From RGIG5675 sp050943435 (GTDB lineage Bacteria > Bacillota > Clostridia > Oscillospirales > Ruminococcaceae): a DNA stretch of 64,000 nt. The notes under the pieces were generated by a model. That model saw only the letters and a program-made list of their open reading frames with translations. It was not told where the DNA came from and made no database searches. Position numbers and translations under genes: made by a program. The stretch spans positions 1-64,000 of the forward strand of contig JBMNPE010000001.1 of the NCBI GenBank assembly GCA_050943435.1, in the 5' to 3' direction. Every line of letters begins with the position of its first letter. Position 1 is the stretch's first letter. Positions 26,638 through 35,466 of the stretch are shown here, in pieces.

Positions 26638-27609
26638 ATGGACAAGAGAAAACTGATAATCGACACGGATACCGGCTCCGACGACGCAGTCGCCATCGTC
26701 ATGGCGCTGAGGGAGCCGTCTGTCGAAGTGCTTGCCTGCACCACCGTGAGCGGCAACGTGGAGATGGAAAAGGCCACTGTAAACTGCCTGCAGTCAATAG
26801 AATACGCAGGCACGTACAGGCCTCCCGTGTACAGGGGCTGCAGGCTTCCCCTCATGTGCCCGTATGAATCTGCCACGCAGGTTCACGGCGAGGACGGGAT
26901 GGGTGACTGCCCGTGGCTCAAGAAGCCGTCCATAAAGGCCTTCGAGGGCAATGCCGTGGACAAAATGCTCGACATAATCCGCTCGGGGGACGGAGACATT
27001 GAGATACTGGCCCTTGGCCCGCTCACGAACATAGCCTGCGCCATCATCGAGGACAGGGAGACGATGATGCGCGTGCCGAGGATAACGATAATGGGCGGCG
27101 CGTGGTATTACGACAACCCGCACACGGTGGCGGCGGAGTTCAACGTCATGTGCGACCCTGAAGCTGCTGACATCGTGTTCAGCTCCGGCATACCTTTCAC
27201 GCTCGTCACGCTGGAGGCGTGCTGGGGAGACATGAAATTTTCCCCGGATGATCTTTCAAGATTCCGCAGCGCGGGGGAGCTCGGAAAGTTCTGCATGGAC
27301 TGCAACAGGACCCTCATCGACATGAACAGGAGGTATTTCGGCCGGGAGGAGCTCGATCTCCCCGATCCTGCAGCCTTTGCTGCGCTCGCAAAGCCTGAGA
27401 TGATAAAGGAGAAGTTTCCTGCATACACGAGGGTGGAGCTGACCGGAAAGTACATGCGCGGGGCGACCATATTCCTCTCTCCCGAAAAGGATTTTGCCGA
27501 CGACGCTTTCGGAATTAAGAGAAAACCCGCCAATTCGGTGGTAGTGACGGCGATGGACGGCCCGGCCTTCAAGGACTACATGTATTCCCTTATTACAGTG
27601 AAATATTAA
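26638..27609 (+). CDS. nucleoside hydrolase, IunH family (second of tandem pair)
   Basis: A 323-residue paralogue of the preceding gene with the same IDTDTGSDDAVA motif, the GPLTNIACA segment and AEFNVMCDPEAA. The start is placed at ATG 26638: GGGAGGA overlaps the end of the previous gene seven bases before it, and the earlier in-frame GTG at 26620 has no such site. The two copies differ clearly along their length, so the duplication is old and their substrates may differ. No nucleoside transporter adjoins them. Confidence 0.92.
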   Translation: MDKRKLIIDTDTGSDDAVAIVMALREPSVEVLACTTVSGNVEMEKATVNCLQSIEYAGTYRPPVYRGCRLPLMCPYESATQVHGEDGMGDCPWLKKPSIKAFEGNAVDKMLDIIRSGDGDIEILALGPLTNIACAIIEDRETMMRVPRITIMGGAWYYDNPHTVAAEFNVMCDPEAADIVFSSGIPFTLVTLEACWGDMKFSPDDLSRFRSAGELGKFCMDCNRTLIDMNRRYFGREELDLPDPAAFAALAKPEMIKEKFPAYTRVELTGKYMRGATIFLSPEKDFADDAFGIKRKPANSVVVTAMDGPAFKDYMYSLITVKY

Positions 27610-27919
27610 TAAGTAACAAAATTGTAATAAATGAGTGAACACGCTCCTGATCCGGCTGTTTTTCCGGGCGGGGGCGAGTTTATTTTGGTCGCAATACACA
27701 AACAGAGGGCTGAAAATCGGCCTTCTCATGTGCAGAACAATGGCAATTTTGAAATTTTCGGCTTCCGATACTTCGCTTTCAGAAGAAATTTTACAGAATA
27801 TTTGCAATTGACAAATTTTATTGCATTGACTTTAATAATATTTATTCACGTATTCATCCTTTTGGAAAAATCGGATGGATTTATTATTCCCGTCCAACCG
27901 GGAGAGAGAGGGAAAACAG
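27610..27919 (+). promoter_or_regulatory. oppA upstream region: promoter and possible CodY box
   Basis: A 310-base AT-rich gap. TTGACA (27808-27813) and TTTAAT (27831-27836) are 17 bases apart and form the likely oppA promoter. Just upstream, 27788-27802 (ATTTTACAGAATATT) matches the CodY consensus AATTTTCWGAAAATT with three mismatches; opp operons are common CodY targets in Firmicutes, but no codY gene is in view. No ORF or recognisable riboswitch is seen here. Confidence 0.5.
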
Positions 27920-30202
27920 ATGAAACACTTGAAAAGCATACTGGCAACAGTGCTGTCGCTGATCTTGGCTGTTTCTATGCTTGCGGCCTGCGGAAGCAGC
28001 GGAAGCGAGACTTCCAGCACTTCGGGCAGCAGCGACTCGACTGATGAGACTCCTCTCGTCATCGGGTACAGCAACTTCAACAGCAAGTTCTCGCCGTTCT
28101 TCGCCGAGACCCAGTACGACATGGATGTTGCCAATATGACGCAGCTCTACCTGCTTACGAGCGACCGTACAGGTGCCATCGTCTATAAGGGCATCGAAGG
28201 CGAGACGATCGCTTACAACGGGACAGACTACACCTATTACGGACCCGCGGACCTAGAGGTCACGGAGAATGACGACGGAACCGTGTATTACGACTTCACG
28301 CTGAAGGACGGTCTCACGTTCTCCGACGGAGAGCCAGTAACCGTCGATGACATCATCTTCACGTTCTATGTCCTCTGCGATCCGACATATGACGGCTCTT
28401 CGACGCTGTTCTCTCAGCCGATAGAGGGACTCGAGGAGTACCGCACCGGAATGTCCACGCTCTTCGACCTCATCGAGGCTGCAGGACGCGACAACACCGA
28501 TTACACCTACTGGACCGAAGAGCAGCAGACCGCTTTCTGGGAAGCCTATGACAATGCACTGACTGCCATGGCCCAGGAGATCATCGACTACTGCGTGGCA
28601 AACGGATACAACACAGACACCGATTCTGTCGCTGCCGTTGCTGCCAACTGGGGCTATGACCTTCCTGAGGACGCCACAGTTGAGGACTTCGGACAGGCCA
28701 TGGTCGCCAACTACGACGGAATAGCCTCCTGCGTGGCAACCGAGTCTGCAGGCTCATCTCTTTCTGATCTGTTCGACGGGTATGATGACTACCTCATCGG
28801 TGTACAGACCGGAGAGTCAGCCGACAATATAAGCGGAATCCAGAAGACCGGTGACAACACCCTGCGCGTTGTTGCAACCCAGGTTGATGCCACAATGATC
28901 TACCAGCTCGCACAGCCAATCGCCCCGATGCACTATTACGGAGATTCTTCTCTGTATGATTACGAGAACAATCAGTTCGGATTCACAAAGGGCGATCTTT
29001 CAATAATTCGTTCCAAGACCACCGAGCCCGTGGGCGCCGGAGCCTACAAGTTTGTAAAGTTCGAGAACGGAGTCGTTAGCTTCGAGGCCAATGACAGCTA
29101 CTTCAAAGGCGCACCGAAGACCAAGTACGTGCAGTTCCGTGAGACTTCCGAAGCCGATAAGCTCAACGGAATCATAACCGGAACGCTCGACATCACCGAT
29201 CCTAGCTTCAACAACGACGCTGTAGACGCCATCGAAAGCGCAAACGGCGGGGAGCTCACCGGCGACGTCATCACGACCAGCACCGTTGACAACCTCGGCT
29301 ACGGCTACATCGGAATCAACTCCCACAACGTTTCTGTAGGAGGGGAACCTGGATCAGAAGCATCCAAGAACCTGCGCCGCGCATTTGCGACGATCTTCTC
29401 CGTGTACCGCGATGTCGCAATCGACTCCTACTACGGAGAGAGGGCCACAGTAATCAACTATCCTATTTCCAACACTTCATGGGCTGCTCCTCAGCCTTCT
29501 GACGACGGATACCAGGTAGCGTTCTCCACTGATGTGAACGGAAACGACATCTACACCTCCGACATGTCTACAGAGGACAAGTATGCGGCAGCCTCCGAGG
29601 CAGCACTCGGATTCTTCGAGGCCGCAGGATACACGGTCGTCGACGGCAAGTGCACGGCTGCTCCTGAAGGAGCCAAGCTCGAGTACACCGCAATGATTCC
29701 TGCAGACGGAACCGGAGACCATCCGTCCTTCATGATCCTGACGCTTGCCAAGGATGCTCTTGCAGAGCTCGGAATCAACCTCATCATCAACGACCTTTCG
29801 AACTCCTCCGACCTCTGGACTGCTCTCGAAGCCGGACAGGGCGAGATCTGGTGCGCTGCATGGCAGGCAACAGTCGATCCTGATATGTACCAGATCTACT
29901 ACTCCGACATCGCCAACGGCGGTGCAGAGCCGGGCGGATCCAACTACATGTATCAGATCGAGGATGCAGAGCTCGATGAGATGATCCTCGAAGCGAGGGC
30001 TTCCACCGATCAGGAATACCGCAAGGCAATCTACAAGGCATGCCTCGACAAGATAATCGAGTGGGCGTGCGAAGTTCCGATCTATCAGCGCCAGAACGCA
30101 GTTGTGTTCAGCACTGAGAGGGTCAACATCGACACAGTAACCCCGGACATCACAACATTCTACGGCTACCTCAACGAGATCGAGAATATCGAACTCAACT
30201 GA
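27920..30202 (+). CDS. oligopeptide ABC transporter substrate-binding lipoprotein (OppA family)
   Basis: A 760-residue lipoprotein of the SBP_bac_5 family that captures peptides outside the membrane for OppBCDF. The signal peptide ends in the lipobox LAAC at about residue 22, followed by a Ser/Thr/Gly linker. The start is at ATG 27920, directly before the signal peptide. The mature protein is about 200 residues longer than usual; a clear insertion lies at about residues 165-303, between DDIIFTFYVLCD and NISGIQKTGDNTL, rich in acidic and aromatic residues. Arginine codons here are largely CGC/CGT, unlike neighbours, as expected of a highly expressed gene. A terminator separates it from oppB. 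Confidence 0.9.
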   Translation: MKHLKSILATVLSLILAVSMLAACGSSGSETSSTSGSSDSTDETPLVIGYSNFNSKFSPFFAETQYDMDVANMTQLYLLTSDRTGAIVYKGIEGETIAYNGTDYTYYGPADLEVTENDDGTVYYDFTLKDGLTFSDGEPVTVDDIIFTFYVLCDPTYDGSSTLFSQPIEGLEEYRTGMSTLFDLIEAAGRDNTDYTYWTEEQQTAFWEAYDNALTAMAQEIIDYCVANGYNTDTDSVAAVAANWGYDLPEDATVEDFGQAMVANYDGIASCVATESAGSSLSDLFDGYDDYLIGVQTGESADNISGIQKTGDNTLRVVATQVDATMIYQLAQPIAPMHYYGDSSLYDYENNQFGFTKGDLSIIRSKTTEPVGAGAYKFVKFENGVVSFEANDSYFKGAPKTKYVQFRETSEADKLNGIITGTLDITDPSFNNDAVDAIESANGGELTGDVITTSTVDNLGYGYIGINSHNVSVGGEPGSEASKNLRRAFATIFSVYRDVAIDSYYGERATVINYPISNTSWAAPQPSDDGYQVAFSTDVNGNDIYTSDMSTEDKYAAASEAALGFFEAAGYTVVDGKCTAAPEGAKLEYTAMIPADGTGDHPSFMILTLAKDALAELGINLIINDLSNSSDLWTALEAGQGEIWCAAWQATVDPDMYQIYYSDIANGGAEPGGSNYMYQIEDAELDEMILEARASTDQEYRKAIYKACLDKIIEWACEVPIYQRQNAVVFSTERVNIDTVTPDITTFYGYLNEIENIELN

Positions 30203-30263
30203 ACGCAGCACGAATGAGCCCTGATGAGGGCTCGTCCCGGAAGGGAACCTGAATAAAGAAAGG

Positions 30264-30297
30264 CCGCACTGTGGTCAAAAGATCACGGTGCGGTTTT
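30264..30297 (+). terminator. oppA terminator
   Basis: A 13-pair stem (with two G-U pairs) between 30264-30276 and 30281-30293, loop AAAA, then TTTT. A shorter hairpin GAGCCCT-N4-AGGGCTC lies upstream near 30214-30231 and may protect the oppA message end. Confidence 0.85.
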
Positions 30298-30340
30298 CTG
30301 GTACTAATTCTGAATTTTAATGAATGAGATTCTTTCAGTG

Positions 30341-30369
30341 GCGACAGAATCTGATTTGTAGTATATAAT
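30341..30369 (+). promoter_or_regulatory. internal promoter for oppBCDF
   Basis: GCGACA (30341-30346) and TATAAT (30364-30369) with 17 bases between, located after the oppA terminator. Confidence 0.6.
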
Positions 30370-30408
30370 TATAAATTACCTGAGAATTCTGAGAGGGCGT
30401 GATACCTG

Positions 30409-31398
30409 TTGTGGAAATATATAGTTAAGAGACTGCTCATCTCTGTCCTCATACTGATACTTGCGACTTTCTTAATCTACTGCCTGATGAGGTGCCTGCC
30501 TACCTCCTATCTGGAGACTGTGGCAAGGTCCAAGTCCATGCAGCCTGGATCAAAGTCGTTCGAAGAATGGTGGGACCAGCTGGCATCCACCTACGGGATG
30601 GACAAGGGCATAATAGGAGGATACCTGCAGTGGGCCGGGAATGCCCTGCAGGGGGATTTCGGAGACAGCTGGATGTGGACTGTTCCGGTCGTCGAGAAGT
30701 TCAAGTCCTGCATCGGCGTGTCTTTTGTCATGGGCCTCATCTCGTTCATACTTGAGATTGTGATTGCAATACCTCTCGGCATTCTTGCCGCGACCAAGCA
30801 GTACAGCGCCACAGACTATATAATTACGATAATTGCACTGACCGGCATTTCACTGCCCACATTCTTCTTTGCTTCACTGCTGAAGCTCGTGTTCTGCGTC
30901 AAGCTCCACTGGTTCGACCTGGGCGGTCTGGTCAGCAGAAACTATGACTACATGACCCCGGTCCAGCAGTTCTTCGACAAGGCCGACCACCTGGTTCTTC
31001 CGATAATAGTCCTGGTCGTGATAAGCATGGGCTCGCTCATGAGGTATACGAGGACGAACATGCTTGAGGTCCTCAACGCTGATTACATCAGGACAGCAAG
31101 GGCAAAGGGCCTTTCTGAACACAAGGTCATCTACAAGCACGCCTTCAGGAACACCCTGATTCCGCTGGTCACGATACTCGGCGGCTCTCTCCCGGGACTT
31201 TTCTCAGGAGCCCTGATAACCGAGACGCTCTTCTCGATAAACGGAATCGGCTATGTTTCATATCAGAGCATGAAATCGGGCGACATCCCATTCTCCATGT
31301 TCTACATGACTTTTATTGCAATTCTGACGCTGCTCGGGAACCTGATTTCCGACATACTCTACGCCGTGGTTGATCCTCGCGTCAGGATAGAACACTGA
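30409..31398 (+). CDS. oppB: oligopeptide ABC transporter permease OppB
   Basis: A 329-residue inner permease with the BPD_transp_1 fold. One N-terminal span (about residues 8-28) is followed by an extracellular loop and about five further spans. The EAA loop that contacts the ATPase reads YIRTARAKGLSEHKVIYKHA in part near residues 226-245. Starts at TTG 30409, 11 bases after GAGAGGG; no ATG or GTG fits better. It forms a heterodimer with OppC. Length is normal, in contrast to OppC. Confidence 0.93.
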   Translation: MWKYIVKRLLISVLILILATFLIYCLMRCLPTSYLETVARSKSMQPGSKSFEEWWDQLASTYGMDKGIIGGYLQWAGNALQGDFGDSWMWTVPVVEKFKSCIGVSFVMGLISFILEIVIAIPLGILAATKQYSATDYIITIIALTGISLPTFFFASLLKLVFCVKLHWFDLGGLVSRNYDYMTPVQQFFDKADHLVLPIIVLVVISMGSLMRYTRTNMLEVLNADYIRTARAKGLSEHKVIYKHAFRNTLIPLVTILGGSLPGLFSGALITETLFSINGIGYVSYQSMKSGDIPFSMFYMTFIAILTLLGNLISDILYAVVDPRVRIEH

Positions 31399-31413
31399 GA
31401 GAGGAGGAAGATC

Positions 31414-32958
31414 ATGGCTCAAGAGAAAAAGAAGCCCGAAAGCGAAGAAGAAGAGTATTCTCTCAGTGACGAACGGCGAGTCAAGGTCCTCTCCCCCGGG
31501 AGGATGGTTGCCAAGAGATTCTTCCGCAACCGCGTTGCAGTCGTGGGACTGTGCATACTGGCGTTCATGTTCCTGTTTTCGTTTGTAGGAGGATGGCTGT
31601 CACCTTACACGGAGGACCAGCTCTTCTACAGGTATGACATACAGAACAAGCTCTATGCGTCAATATCAGAGAATACAAGCTACAGATATGTTTCAGACAG
31701 CGAAAAGGGAGGATTTCCTTCACTCGCGCAGGCACAGTTTGTGCTGGCGGTAAATACGGGCAGCGATTCCTTCTCTGCGAGCGGCGTCGACTACACGTAT
31801 ACCGATGACGGGAATCATGTGTATTCGATCTACACCGGAGGCGAAGTCATAGCCTTTGCCTCATACGGCATCATAAGCCCGAGCGACGAAGATACAACGC
31901 TTCCATTCGCCCTGCAGTACCAGATAATCCAGGCATACGCCAAGAACCAGAGCACCTTCGAATATGAAGGAGAGACATATACGCTGCTTGAGGACGGAGG
32001 AGTCGTGCTCGGAGACACTGATATAGCCTATGTGAGCACTTACAGCGTCCAGGCGCTGATGAGCGATGTCTTCCTCACGAGGGAATTCAAGGATGCCCTC
32101 ATTAACGCCGTTGAGAACGACGAATCCTCGTTCTCATTCACAGACTCTGAAGGAACGACGGCAGAATACACCATCCAGTATGATGCCTCCAAGGACGCCT
32201 GGGACGTCATGCAGGAAACTTCGACCAGGGTGTTCGACACATACGGATCGCCTTCAAAAGAGCACTGGCTCGGCACGGACAAGAACGGGATGGACATGCT
32301 CACGAGGCTCATGTACGGCGGCAGGGTTTCGCTCTACATCGGCTTCATAGTGGTGTTCATAGAGACATTCCTCGGTGTCATCATGGGCGGCATCTCCGGA
32401 TACTTCGGAGGATGGGTCGACATGCTGATAATGAGGATCGTCGATGTGTTCTACTGCATACCGTCGATGCCGATAGTCATAATCATCGGCGCTGCGATGG
32501 ACCAGATGAAGGTCGACCCTCAGATAAGGATGGTCTACCTCATGCTGATACTCGGCTTCCTCGGATGGCCGAGCATTGCCAGGATGGTCAGGGGCCAGAT
32601 ACTGACCCTGAGGGAGCAGGAGTTCATGACGGCAGAGGAAGCACTTGGAATCAAGCCTTCCAGGAGGATTTTCAAGCACCTCATTCCTAATGTAATACCT
32701 CAGCTCATCGTAATCATGACGATGGGACTCGGCAACGCGATACTTACGGAAGCGACGCTCTCCTTCCTTGGACTTGGCGTCAAGTTCCCGTTCGCATCGT
32801 GGGGCAATATTATCAACGATGTCAACGACACATACGTCCTCTCAAACTACTGGTTCATCTGGATTCCTGCGGGCGTATGCCTCATGCTCACGGTCCTCGC
32901 ATTCAACCTGGTCGGCGACGGCCTGCGCGATGCATTCGACCCGAAGATGAAGCGCTGA
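31414..32958 (+). CDS. oppC: oligopeptide ABC transporter permease OppC with large extracellular insert
   Basis: A 514-residue permease; ordinary OppC proteins have about 300. The extra length is an insert of roughly 200 residues (about 70-280) between the first transmembrane span (about 42-64) and the conserved GTDKNGMDMLTRL segment (from 286), so it should lie outside the membrane next to OppA. The insert is rich in Tyr/Thr/Asp/Ser with repeated beta-hairpin-like stretches such as DYTYTDDGNHVY and FEYEGETYTLLEDG. The remaining spans and the EAA loop (TAEEALGIKPSRRIFKHLI) are normal. Fifteen bases follow oppB; AGAGGAGG precedes its ATG. Confidence 0.92.
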   Translation: MAQEKKKPESEEEEYSLSDERRVKVLSPGRMVAKRFFRNRVAVVGLCILAFMFLFSFVGGWLSPYTEDQLFYRYDIQNKLYASISENTSYRYVSDSEKGGFPSLAQAQFVLAVNTGSDSFSASGVDYTYTDDGNHVYSIYTGGEVIAFASYGIISPSDEDTTLPFALQYQIIQAYAKNQSTFEYEGETYTLLEDGGVVLGDTDIAYVSTYSVQALMSDVFLTREFKDALINAVENDESSFSFTDSEGTTAEYTIQYDASKDAWDVMQETSTRVFDTYGSPSKEHWLGTDKNGMDMLTRLMYGGRVSLYIGFIVVFIETFLGVIMGGISGYFGGWVDMLIMRIVDVFYCIPSMPIVIIIGAAMDQMKVDPQIRMVYLMLILGFLGWPSIARMVRGQILTLREQEFMTAEEALGIKPSRRIFKHLIPNVIPQLIVIMTMGLGNAILTEATLSFLGLGVKFPFASWGNIINDVNDTYVLSNYWFIWIPAGVCLMLTVLAFNLVGDGLRDAFDPKMKR

Positions 32959-32975
32959 GAGGAGGATATGGAGAC

Positions 32976-34124
32976 ATGAAGAAAAAACGCCAGGAAGGAT
33001 ACCTGTCAGCCAGGGAATCCAGAGCCATATCCAAAGCAAACCGCAAGATAACGAACAAGCTGGAGAAGCAGCGCAAGAGGAAGAACGTTCCGGAATCTGA
33101 GTATCTCACCCAGATGAAGAATCCGGACAATGTAGTGGAATTCGATGACCTGCACACGTATTTCTTCACCGATTCAGGAACTGTCAAGAGCGTCGACGGA
33201 GTTACATTCGACGTTCCCAGGGGCAAGACGGTCGGAGTAGTCGGAGAGTCCGGGTGCGGGAAATCGGTCACAAGCCTTTCGCTGATGCAGCTGCTCCAGA
33301 GGCCCCAGGGGCAGATTGTTTCAGGGTCAATAAGGCTGAATCTGGGCGACAAGGCCTACGAGATAACCAAGGTCCCCGACGAGCAGATGCAGAAAATAAG
33401 GGGCAATGCGGTTTCAATGATATTCCAGGAGCCCATGACAAGCCTCAACCCTGTGTTCAGGGCGGGGGACCAGATCGATGAGGTCATAGAACTGCATGAC
33501 ACCGAAAACCTGAGCAAGGAGCAGATCAAGGAAAAGTCCATACAGCTCCTCGAGATGGTTGGCATTGCCAACAGCGCAGGCGTGTACAGGATGTATCCCC
33601 ACGAGCTCTCAGGAGGAATGAGGCAGAGGGTCATGATAGCAATGGCTCTCGCATGCAACCCGAAGCTCATCATCGCAGACGAGCCCACCACGGCTCTCGA
33701 CGTCACAATACAGGCACAGATTCTCGACCTCTTGAGGCAGCTCAAGGACAAGATAAACTCCTCGATAATGCTCATTACACACGACCTCGGCGTTATAGCA
33801 GAGATGGCCGACTATGTCGTGGTGATGTATGCGGGCAGAATTGTGGAGAAGGGAACTGCTGAAGACATCTTCTACGATCCGAGACATCCCTATACGGTTG
33901 GCCTTATGGCATCCAAACCGGTAGTCGGCAAGAAAGTTGACAAGCTCTATTCGATACCGGGCAAGGTTCCCAACCCCATAGATATGCCCAACTACTGCTA
34001 TTTCAGGGACCGCTGCGACAAGAGGCTCCCTGAGTGCGACGGAGAGTATCCGCACATGATAAAGGTATCTGACACACACGAGGTCAGCTGCTACCTCTAT
34101 TACGACAAGGTAAAGGAGGACTGA
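32976..34124 (+). CDS. oppD: oligopeptide ABC transporter ATP-binding protein OppD
   Basis: A 382-residue ATPase subunit. Walker A GESGCGKS lies near residue 91, signature LSGGMRQR near 210, Walker B LIIADEPTTALD near 230, and the C-terminal oligopeptide domain with cysteines (YCYFRDRCDKRLPEC) near 345. The N-terminus has a Lys/Arg-rich extension of about 45 residues before the domain starts; most OppD proteins begin close to the ATPase domain. Start at ATG 32976 follows AGAGGAGG of the OppC stop region. It powers peptide import together with OppF. Confidence 0.93.
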   Translation: MKKKRQEGYLSARESRAISKANRKITNKLEKQRKRKNVPESEYLTQMKNPDNVVEFDDLHTYFFTDSGTVKSVDGVTFDVPRGKTVGVVGESGCGKSVTSLSLMQLLQRPQGQIVSGSIRLNLGDKAYEITKVPDEQMQKIRGNAVSMIFQEPMTSLNPVFRAGDQIDEVIELHDTENLSKEQIKEKSIQLLEMVGIANSAGVYRMYPHELSGGMRQRVMIAMALACNPKLIIADEPTTALDVTIQAQILDLLRQLKDKINSSIMLITHDLGVIAEMADYVVVMYAGRIVEKGTAEDIFYDPRHPYTVGLMASKPVVGKKVDKLYSIPGKVPNPIDMPNYCYFRDRCDKRLPECDGEYPHMIKVSDTHEVSCYLYYDKVKED

Positions 34125-34125
34125 C

Positions 34126-35139
34126 ATGGCTGACAAAGAAAAGACAGCTCAGGCTCCTGATTACAATCGGGAGTACATACTTGAAGTAAAGGACTTAAAA
34201 AAATACTTCCCGATCAAGGGGGGACTTATTTCCCATGTCATCGGCCAGGTCAAGGCGGTCGACGGAGTCACATTCAACCTCAAGAGAGGCACTACGATGG
34301 GGCTCGTCGGCGAGTCAGGATGCGGGAAAACCACGACCGGACGTACGATCCTGAGGCTCTACGACAGCAAGACGGCAGGATCGGTCCTGTTCAACGGGAG
34401 AGAGGTCTACGACCTCGACAACGACGAGGTCAGGCACCTGAGGACGGAAATGCAGATAATATTCCAGGACCCGTTCTCAAGCCTTTCCCCGAGGCTCCCC
34501 GTGGGGGAGATAATCGGGGAGGCAGTCCGCGAGCACAACATTGTTCCAAAGGATGAGTTTGACGACTACATCGACAAGGTCATGGAGGAATGCGGACTGC
34601 AGACGTTCTACAAGAGCAGGTATCCGCACGAATTTTCCGGAGGGCAGAGGCAGAGGATCTGCATCGCAAGGGCTCTTGCCGTGAACCCCGAATTCGTCGT
34701 CTGCGACGAGCCGGTCTCGGCTCTCGACGTGTCCATTCAGGCGCAGATAATAAATCTTCTGGAAGACCTGCAGGAGCAGCACCAGATGACATACCTGTTT
34801 ATATCCCACGACCTGTCGGTTGTCGAGCATATTTCCGACACCGTCGGGGTCATGTACCTCGGAAGCCTCGTGGAGTACGGAGCCAAGGAGGACATCTTCA
34901 GGGATCCTCTGCACCCGTATACAAAGGCGCTGTTTTCCGCAATACCAATACCTGACCCAAAGGCAAAGATGAACAGGATCGTGCTGGAGGGATCAATCCC
35001 GTCCCCGGCAAATCCGCCAAAGGGATGCAAATTCCACACGAGATGCCCGTATGCCACGGAGAGATGCAAGACCGAGGTGCCCGTCCAGAAGGAGATGGAG
35101 CCCGGCCATTACGTGGTGTGCCATCTCTATGACAAATGA
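34126..35139 (+). CDS. oppF: oligopeptide ABC transporter ATP-binding protein OppF
   Basis: A 337-residue ATPase partner of OppD. Walker A GESGCGKTT lies near residue 64, signature FSGGQRQR near 168, Walker B FVVCDEPVSALD near 187, then the C-terminal domain with the conserved CKFHTRCPYA segment near 303. The ATG follows the oppD stop by one base and AAGGAGG by six, so translation is tightly coupled. Length is normal. Confidence 0.94.
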   Translation: MADKEKTAQAPDYNREYILEVKDLKKYFPIKGGLISHVIGQVKAVDGVTFNLKRGTTMGLVGESGCGKTTTGRTILRLYDSKTAGSVLFNGREVYDLDNDEVRHLRTEMQIIFQDPFSSLSPRLPVGEIIGEAVREHNIVPKDEFDDYIDKVMEECGLQTFYKSRYPHEFSGGQRQRICIARALAVNPEFVVCDEPVSALDVSIQAQIINLLEDLQEQHQMTYLFISHDLSVVEHISDTVGVMYLGSLVEYGAKEDIFRDPLHPYTKALFSAIPIPDPKAKMNRIVLEGSIPSPANPPKGCKFHTRCPYATERCKTEVPVQKEMEPGHYVVCHLYDK

Positions 35140-35154
35140 GTTATTTTTCCTAGA

Positions 35155-35436
35155 ATGTCTAAGGATTCTAAAAAAGACGATTTCGAAGACGACGGCCGCA
35201 CGATAGCCGACATGAGCGGCATCGAAGGCCCCGGGCTTTTCGGCCGCCCTGACCTCGTCACTAGGAAGAAAAAGCAGGAAAAGAAAGACAAGACCGCCAC
35301 TCAGGAAGAGCAGATAGGAAAATCGGAGCGCAGGAGCTACATCCTGGGGTCCGTGAGCGCCGCAATAGTTGTCGGCCTCATCTTCATCGCTGTCCTGGGC
35401 CTGGCGGTTCTTCTGATGCTCATTTTATGGAACTGA
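35155..35436 (+). CDS. small single-span membrane protein
   Basis: A 93-residue protein of no family I recognise. Residues 1-65 are hydrophilic and charged with a Lys-rich stretch (TRKKKQEKKDK); residues about 66-92 form a strongly hydrophobic helix at the very C-terminus, so the N-terminus should be cytosolic (tail-anchored layout). It has no clear Shine-Dalgarno sequence and starts 15 bases after oppF, so translation may depend on coupling to oppF. Its place between oppF and an M3 peptidase suggests an accessory role in peptide uptake, but that is only context. Confidence 0.65.
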   Translation: MSKDSKKDDFEDDGRTIADMSGIEGPGLFGRPDLVTRKKKQEKKDKTATQEEQIGKSERRSYILGSVSAAIVVGLIFIAVLGLAVLLMLILWN

Positions 35437-35466
35437 AAAAAAGGAGGGAGCCGCTTTTAGCGGTGA

